DNA of 64,000 nucleotides from CAWHYG01 sp963833505 (lineage in GTDB: Bacteria > Eisenbacteria > RBG-16-71-46 > CAIMUX01): assembly GCA_963833505.1 (NCBI GenBank), contig CAWHYG010000004.1:310001-374000 (forward strand), read 5' to 3'. Under the pieces are notes generated by a model that did no database searches, was not told the origin of the DNA, and was given only the letters and a program-made list of their open reading frames with translations. This document shows positions 60,800 through 64,000 of the stretch, in pieces. The number at the start of each line of letters is the position of its first letter. Within the stretch, counting starts at the first letter, position 1. The translations under genes and the position numbers were made by a program.

Positions 60800-62749
60800 A
60801 TGAGAGTCGGCGTTTACTTCTGCCGATGCGGCGGGATCATCTCGGACCAGATCGACGGCGAGGAGCTGGCGCGCCGCGTGGACGGCACGGGGGACGTCGC
60901 CTACGTCAAGAGCGTGGAGCTGGCGTGTGACGCCGGGGGCAGATTGTTCATTATCGAGGATCTCAAGAAGGAGAGGCCTGACCGCGTCGTCATCGCGGCC
61001 TGTTCTCCCCGGGAGCACGAAGAGACCTTCCGTGGCGTGATGTCGGACGCCGGCATGAATCCCTTCCTCATGCAGATGGTCAACGTTCGCGAGCAGGTGG
61101 CCTGGGTCACTCCGGACAAGCGCGCGGCCACGGAAAAGGCCATCCGCTACGTGCGAACCGCGGCCGCCCGGGTCGCGTTGCACGAGCCTCTGGAAAGGGT
61201 CGAGGTCGACGTCGTGACGGACACGCTCGTGATCGGCGCGGGCCCCGCGGGCCTCAAGGCCGCGCTCACCCTGGCCGAAGCCGGGCGCAAGGTCATCCTG
61301 GTCGAGAAGAGCCCGATTCTCGGGGGGATGCCGATCCGCTATGAAGAGGTGTTTCCCCGCATGGAATGCGGACCCTGCGTGCTCGAGCCGTTCATGGCCG
61401 AGGTTCTCCACGGCCCGTACTCGGGGAACATCGAGATCCTGCTCCAGTCCGAAGTTGTGGAGGCGGCCGGCTCATTCGGGAACTTCATGGTCAAGATCCG
61501 CCGGCGGCCCCGCCATGTCGACCTGCACACGTGCATCGGTTGCGCGGAATGCATCCAGGCGTGCCCCGCTTCCGAGCCGAATCCGGTCAACTGCGGCATG
61601 AGCGAACGCAAGGCGATTGACTTCGTCTTCTTCGGCGGCCTGCCGAACGCCCCGTATCTGAACCTCCAGGCCTGCGAGCGTTTCCGGGGAAGCGAATGCA
61701 CGAGCTGCCGGGACGCGTGCCCTGTCGAGGGAGCGATACGCTATGACGAAGAAGAGCAGGTTCTCGAGCGGCAAGTCGGTGCCGTCCTGCTGGCCGTCGG
61801 CGGGGATCTGTACGACTGCTCGAAACTTCCCAATCTGGGATACGGAACCGTGCCGGGGGTCGTCACAAGCCTGGAATTCGAGCGGATCCTGGCGGCGAAC
61901 GGGCCGACCGGGGGGGCCGTCCAGCTTTCCGACGGCCGAGTTCCCTCCCGCGTCGCCGTCGTGCATTGCGTGGGAAGCCTGGATCGCGATCACCGGGAAT
62001 ACTGTTCCGGCGTCTGCTGCCTGAACGCCTTCAAGTTCAACGCGCTTCTTTCCCACAAGCTCCCTGACGCCCAAGTCACCCACTACTACAAGACCGTCGC
62101 CGTCTCGGGCAAGGAGGAGTACGAGCTCTACAACCGCGTGGTCACGAACCCGCGAACGAAGATGGTTCCCTACCAAGAGATCAGCGGGCTCTCCATCAAG
62201 CCCGGACCTCGCGGCGGCCCGGTTCTGCGACAAGGAACTGACTCCTCGGAGTTCGACCTGGTCATCCTGATGGCGGCGTTGGTGCCCGGCCCCGACGTCC
62301 GGCGGGTCGCCCGCGTCTTCGATGTGGGCCTTGACCGGCAAGGCTACGTCGAAGAGCTGCACGGCCGGGTTGATGCGACGAAGAGCAAGGTGCGCGGGGT
62401 CTACGTGGCGGGAACCTGCCAGGCGCCGATGGATTTGGGTCGAGCGATGACCCAGGGCGCCTCGGCTGCGGGGGCCGTCCTGGCCGGATTGGTGCCGGGA
62501 AGAAAGCTGGTCCTCGAGGCGATCCACGCCGAAGTGGACCCGGAGCGCTGCGCCGCCTGCAAGTCGTGCCTGTCCATCTGTCCTTACAGGGCCGTCTCGT
62601 TCAATTCGGAAAGGAACGTCGCCGAGGTCAGTCCGGTGCTATGCGTCGGCTGCGGCACGTGCGTGGCCGCCTGCCCCTGCGGGGCCATTCAAGGAAAACA
62701 CTTCACCACGGGCCAGATCTTCGCAGAGATCGAAGGAGCGCTGGCATGA
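60800..62749 (+). CDS. hdrA: HdrA-like flavin and iron-sulfur electron-bifurcation subunit
   Basis: A 649-residue HdrA. The N-terminal CRCGG and following domain (VVIAACSPREHEETFRGVM) match HdrA, as does the FAD site LVIGAGPAGLKAALTLAEAG. A ferredoxin-like insert carries CIGCAECIQACP and CTSCRDACP. The flavin domain continues (YCSGVCCLNAFKFNALL, YVAGTCQAPMDLGRAMTQGASAAG). A C-terminal two-cluster ferredoxin domain has CAACKSCLSICP and CVGCGTCVAACPCGAI. In methanogens HdrA bifurcates electrons from MvhD to HdrB and to ferredoxin. Here HdrB and HdrC are not visible, so the high-potential acceptor is unknown. The stop overlaps mvhD. Confidence 0.95.
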   Translation: MRVGVYFCRCGGIISDQIDGEELARRVDGTGDVAYVKSVELACDAGGRLFIIEDLKKERPDRVVIAACSPREHEETFRGVMSDAGMNPFLMQMVNVREQVAWVTPDKRAATEKAIRYVRTAAARVALHEPLERVEVDVVTDTLVIGAGPAGLKAALTLAEAGRKVILVEKSPILGGMPIRYEEVFPRMECGPCVLEPFMAEVLHGPYSGNIEILLQSEVVEAAGSFGNFMVKIRRRPRHVDLHTCIGCAECIQACPASEPNPVNCGMSERKAIDFVFFGGLPNAPYLNLQACERFRGSECTSCRDACPVEGAIRYDEEEQVLERQVGAVLLAVGGDLYDCSKLPNLGYGTVPGVVTSLEFERILAANGPTGGAVQLSDGRVPSRVAVVHCVGSLDRDHREYCSGVCCLNAFKFNALLSHKLPDAQVTHYYKTVAVSGKEEYELYNRVVTNPRTKMVPYQEISGLSIKPGPRGGPVLRQGTDSSEFDLVILMAALVPGPDVRRVARVFDVGLDRQGYVEELHGRVDATKSKVRGVYVAGTCQAPMDLGRAMTQGASAAGAVLAGLVPGRKLVLEAIHAEVDPERCAACKSCLSICPYRAVSFNSERNVAEVSPVLCVGCGTCVAACPCGAIQGKHFTTGQIFAEIEGALA

Positions 62750-63204
62750 ACAAGCGAGCCGTAGAAACCGCCGCCGATGACCTGCCCCCGATCGGCTTTG
62801 AACCGCGTATCGTGGGGTTCCTGTGCAATTGGTGCTCCTATGCGGGCGCCGACAAGGCCGGAGCCGCGCAAGAGGCCTATCCGCCCAACATCCACATCAT
62901 CCGCCTGATGTGCACGGGAAGGATGGACGCCCAGTTCGTCCTGAAGGCGTTCGAGGAAGGGGCGGACGGGGTGATCATCCTGGGTTGCCACCCGGGAGAC
63001 TGTCATTACAAAGAGCAGAACTTCCGGATGATTCAACGCCACCGGTTTCTGCTGCCTCTTCTCAAGCAGTTCGGAATCGAAGAGGAACGATGCCGGCTGG
63101 ATTTCGTCTCCGCGGCGGAAGGGGAGAAGTACGCCCAGGTCATCACGGAGATGGTTGAGGCCGTGCGCAAGCTCGGTCCGGTGAAGCAGAGGCAGGCCGC
63201 TTAA
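62746..63204 (+). CDS. mvhD: MvhD-like [2Fe-2S] electron-transfer protein
   Basis: A 152-residue MvhD/FrhD-type protein that links the hydrogenase small subunit to HdrA. The cluster ligands are visible in FLCNWCSYAGADKAG, IRLMCTGRMD and ILGCHPGDCHYKEQN. The C-terminal half is the usual all-helical part. I chose the ATG at 62746 because it overlaps the hdrA stop and follows GAAGGAG; the longer reading upstream is only hdrA in another frame. Confidence 0.94.
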   Translation: MNKRAVETAADDLPPIGFEPRIVGFLCNWCSYAGADKAGAAQEAYPPNIHIIRLMCTGRMDAQFVLKAFEEGADGVIILGCHPGDCHYKEQNFRMIQRHRFLLPLLKQFGIEEERCRLDFVSAAEGEKYAQVITEMVEAVRKLGPVKQRQAA

Positions 63205-63229
63205 CCTGAGATAAAGAAGGAGAGAAGCG

Positions 63230-63871
63230 ATGGCAACGATGCAGATCGACGTTCGGGGCGCGAAGTGCCCGATTCCGGTCCTCAGAATGACGAACCTGGT
63301 CATGAAGAAGGAAGTCAACGCGGGGGACACGTTGATTGTGGTGGCCGATTGCCCCACGTTTGAGAAGGACGTGCGGCAGTGGTGCCAGTCCATGAAGAAG
63401 ACCCTGATCGTCCTCCGGGACGAGGGAAACAACGCGAAGCGCGCCGAAGTGCGCATTCGAGCGGCCGCCGCAGGCCCGCGGATCTTCGAAAGACCGGGGC
63501 GGGGGGCACGGCCGGCCCTGTTTGAAGACCGGAGCCGGCCGTTCCAGCGATCCGCCGGTTCTTGGCCGGAAGTTCGGTTACGGATTCGGGTCCTCCAGAG
63601 CTGTTATCCCTGGATGACCACACCCTCCAGGACCGCGCTCGAGTCGATGACCACGATCCAGCGGAGACATCTGGCCGCAAGATCCTCAGCAGAAGGCCCG
63701 CCGGTGAGGGCGGCAGCGCCTTCACGCCCGACAACATCCCCCTGGCATGGGCATCTACGCTGCCCGCCCCATGTCCCGGGTCTGCTCCGGCGCGAGCTTC
63801 ACGATTGCGCCGCCCGTGCCCGCCGGCCGCGACGACACCGAGGTTTCCCCAACCAGCATCTCGACGGCTGA
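63230..63871 (+). CDS. tusA: TusA-like sulfur carrier protein, probably with an over-long reading frame
   Basis: The first 76 residues are a complete TusA/SirA domain: MQIDVRGAKCPIPVLRMTNLVMKK (active cysteine in KCPxP, C13), GDTLIVVADCPTFEKDV and LIVLRDEGNNAKRAEVRI. AAGAAGGAGAG precedes the ATG. Typical proteins end near residue 80. Here the frame runs on for another 135 Arg/Pro-rich residues that overlap the histidine-kinase gene on the other strand by 117 bases. That tail is probably not native; a lost stop codon is likely. A GC-rich hairpin at 63509-63541 may mark the original end of the transcript. It is co-transcribed with mvhD. Confidence 0.85.
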   Translation: MATMQIDVRGAKCPIPVLRMTNLVMKKEVNAGDTLIVVADCPTFEKDVRQWCQSMKKTLIVLRDEGNNAKRAEVRIRAAAAGPRIFERPGRGARPALFEDRSRPFQRSAGSWPEVRLRIRVLQSCYPWMTTPSRTALESMTTIQRRHLAARSSAEGPPVRAAAPSRPTTSPWHGHLRCPPHVPGLLRRELHDCAARARRPRRHRGFPNQHLDG

Positions 63872-64000
63872 AAGGCAGGCGGTGAAGTGAAACACGCTCC
63901 CGCGTCCCACCTCGCTCTCCACCCACATGCGGCCGCCCATCAACCCGACCAGACGGGTCGAAATGCTGAGGCCCAGGCCGGTTCCGCCGTAAGTCCGGGT
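63755..64000 (-). CDS. Sensor histidine kinase, C-terminal end (partial, enters from the right edge)
   Basis: The minus strand from the window edge encodes TRTYGGTGLGLSISTRLVGL and then GGRMWVESEVGRGSVFHFT, the G2 box and last strand of a HATPase_c domain. About 35 further residues (LSAVEMLVGETSVSS ... KLAPEQTRDMGRAA) precede the stop at 63755. The tail resembles a linker to a receiver domain, but none follows in frame. The rest of the kinase lies outside the window. It converges with the hydrogenase operon. Confidence 0.88.
   Translation of the reverse strand, partial: TRTYGGTGLGLSISTRLVGLMGGRMWVESEVGRGSVFHFTACLSAVEMLVGETSVSSRPAGTGGAIVKLAPEQTRDMGRAA

Noticed and set aside
58540..60801. 753-codon minus-strand frame opposite the hydrogenase genes
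   Set aside because: Antisense to the large subunit with all nickel ligands; no independent support.

Overview
This is a G+C-rich bacterial chromosome segment with no rRNA, tRNA, CRISPR array or intact mobile element that I can see. Several secreted proteins end in a FlgD/T9SS-like C-terminal domain (PNPSRG or PNPF ... YDLTGR ... SGLYFVR). Others end in a short tail resembling W-G-x-[I/V]-K-x-x-Y-[R/H/K]. Large beta-propeller, beta-helix and CHRD surface proteins are frequent. Together these suggest an uncultured FCB-related lineage, most like candidate phylum Eisenbacteria; that is an inference from style, not a phylogenetic result.

Layout. 1-5.3 kb: an M16 peptidase pair (minus) divergent from a TldD/TldE pair (plus). 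5.7-11 kb: secreted LVIVD propeller, a propeller remnant, small secreted and membrane proteins, and a beta-helix protein. 11-16.5 kb: a frameshifted PMT/ArnT-type glycosyltransferase, an OsmC protein, a 5'-truncated AzgA-like permease, a GT4 glycosyltransferase and an AHSA1/SRPBCC protein. 16.5-22.8 kb: an ABC-2 exporter (ATPase plus permease) followed by two overlapping beta-helix lipoproteins. 22.8-36.4 kb: housekeeping and accessory genes (transglutaminase-like, YyaL/DUF255, SDR, three methyltransferases, nuclease-like secreted protein, DUF2164, YjbQ) and an IS4-family transposase fragment. 36.9-41.4 kb: a MacA/MacB-like export operon whose adaptor gene is frameshifted. 41.6-48.3 kb: secreted protein, LysE and EamA transporters, and a large membrane SpoIIE-type phosphatase. 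48.7-53.3 kb: CHRD-repeat protein and a rearranged locus where two broken surface-protein genes meet head to head. 53.4-57.2 kb: two integral-membrane glycosyltransferase-like proteins.

57.8-63.9 kb is the clearest metabolic unit: a tightly packed operon for an MvhG/MvhA-type [NiFe] hydrogenase, its maturation endopeptidase, a flavin/FeS HdrA, MvhD and a TusA-like sulfur carrier. HdrB and HdrC are not in the visible part. A histidine kinase enters from the right edge on the opposite strand.

The most unusual structural feature is a family of short tandem repeats, usually with a period divisible by three (30, 36, 39, 42, 45 or 51 bp). They are inserted in frame into loops of conserved proteins or placed at gene junctions. 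At least nine loci are resolved here, with unrelated unit sequences, and one array triplicates a start codon. Pseudogenes are also common: three single-base frameshifts in otherwise conserved genes, several truncated genes and one probable internal deletion between propeller blades.
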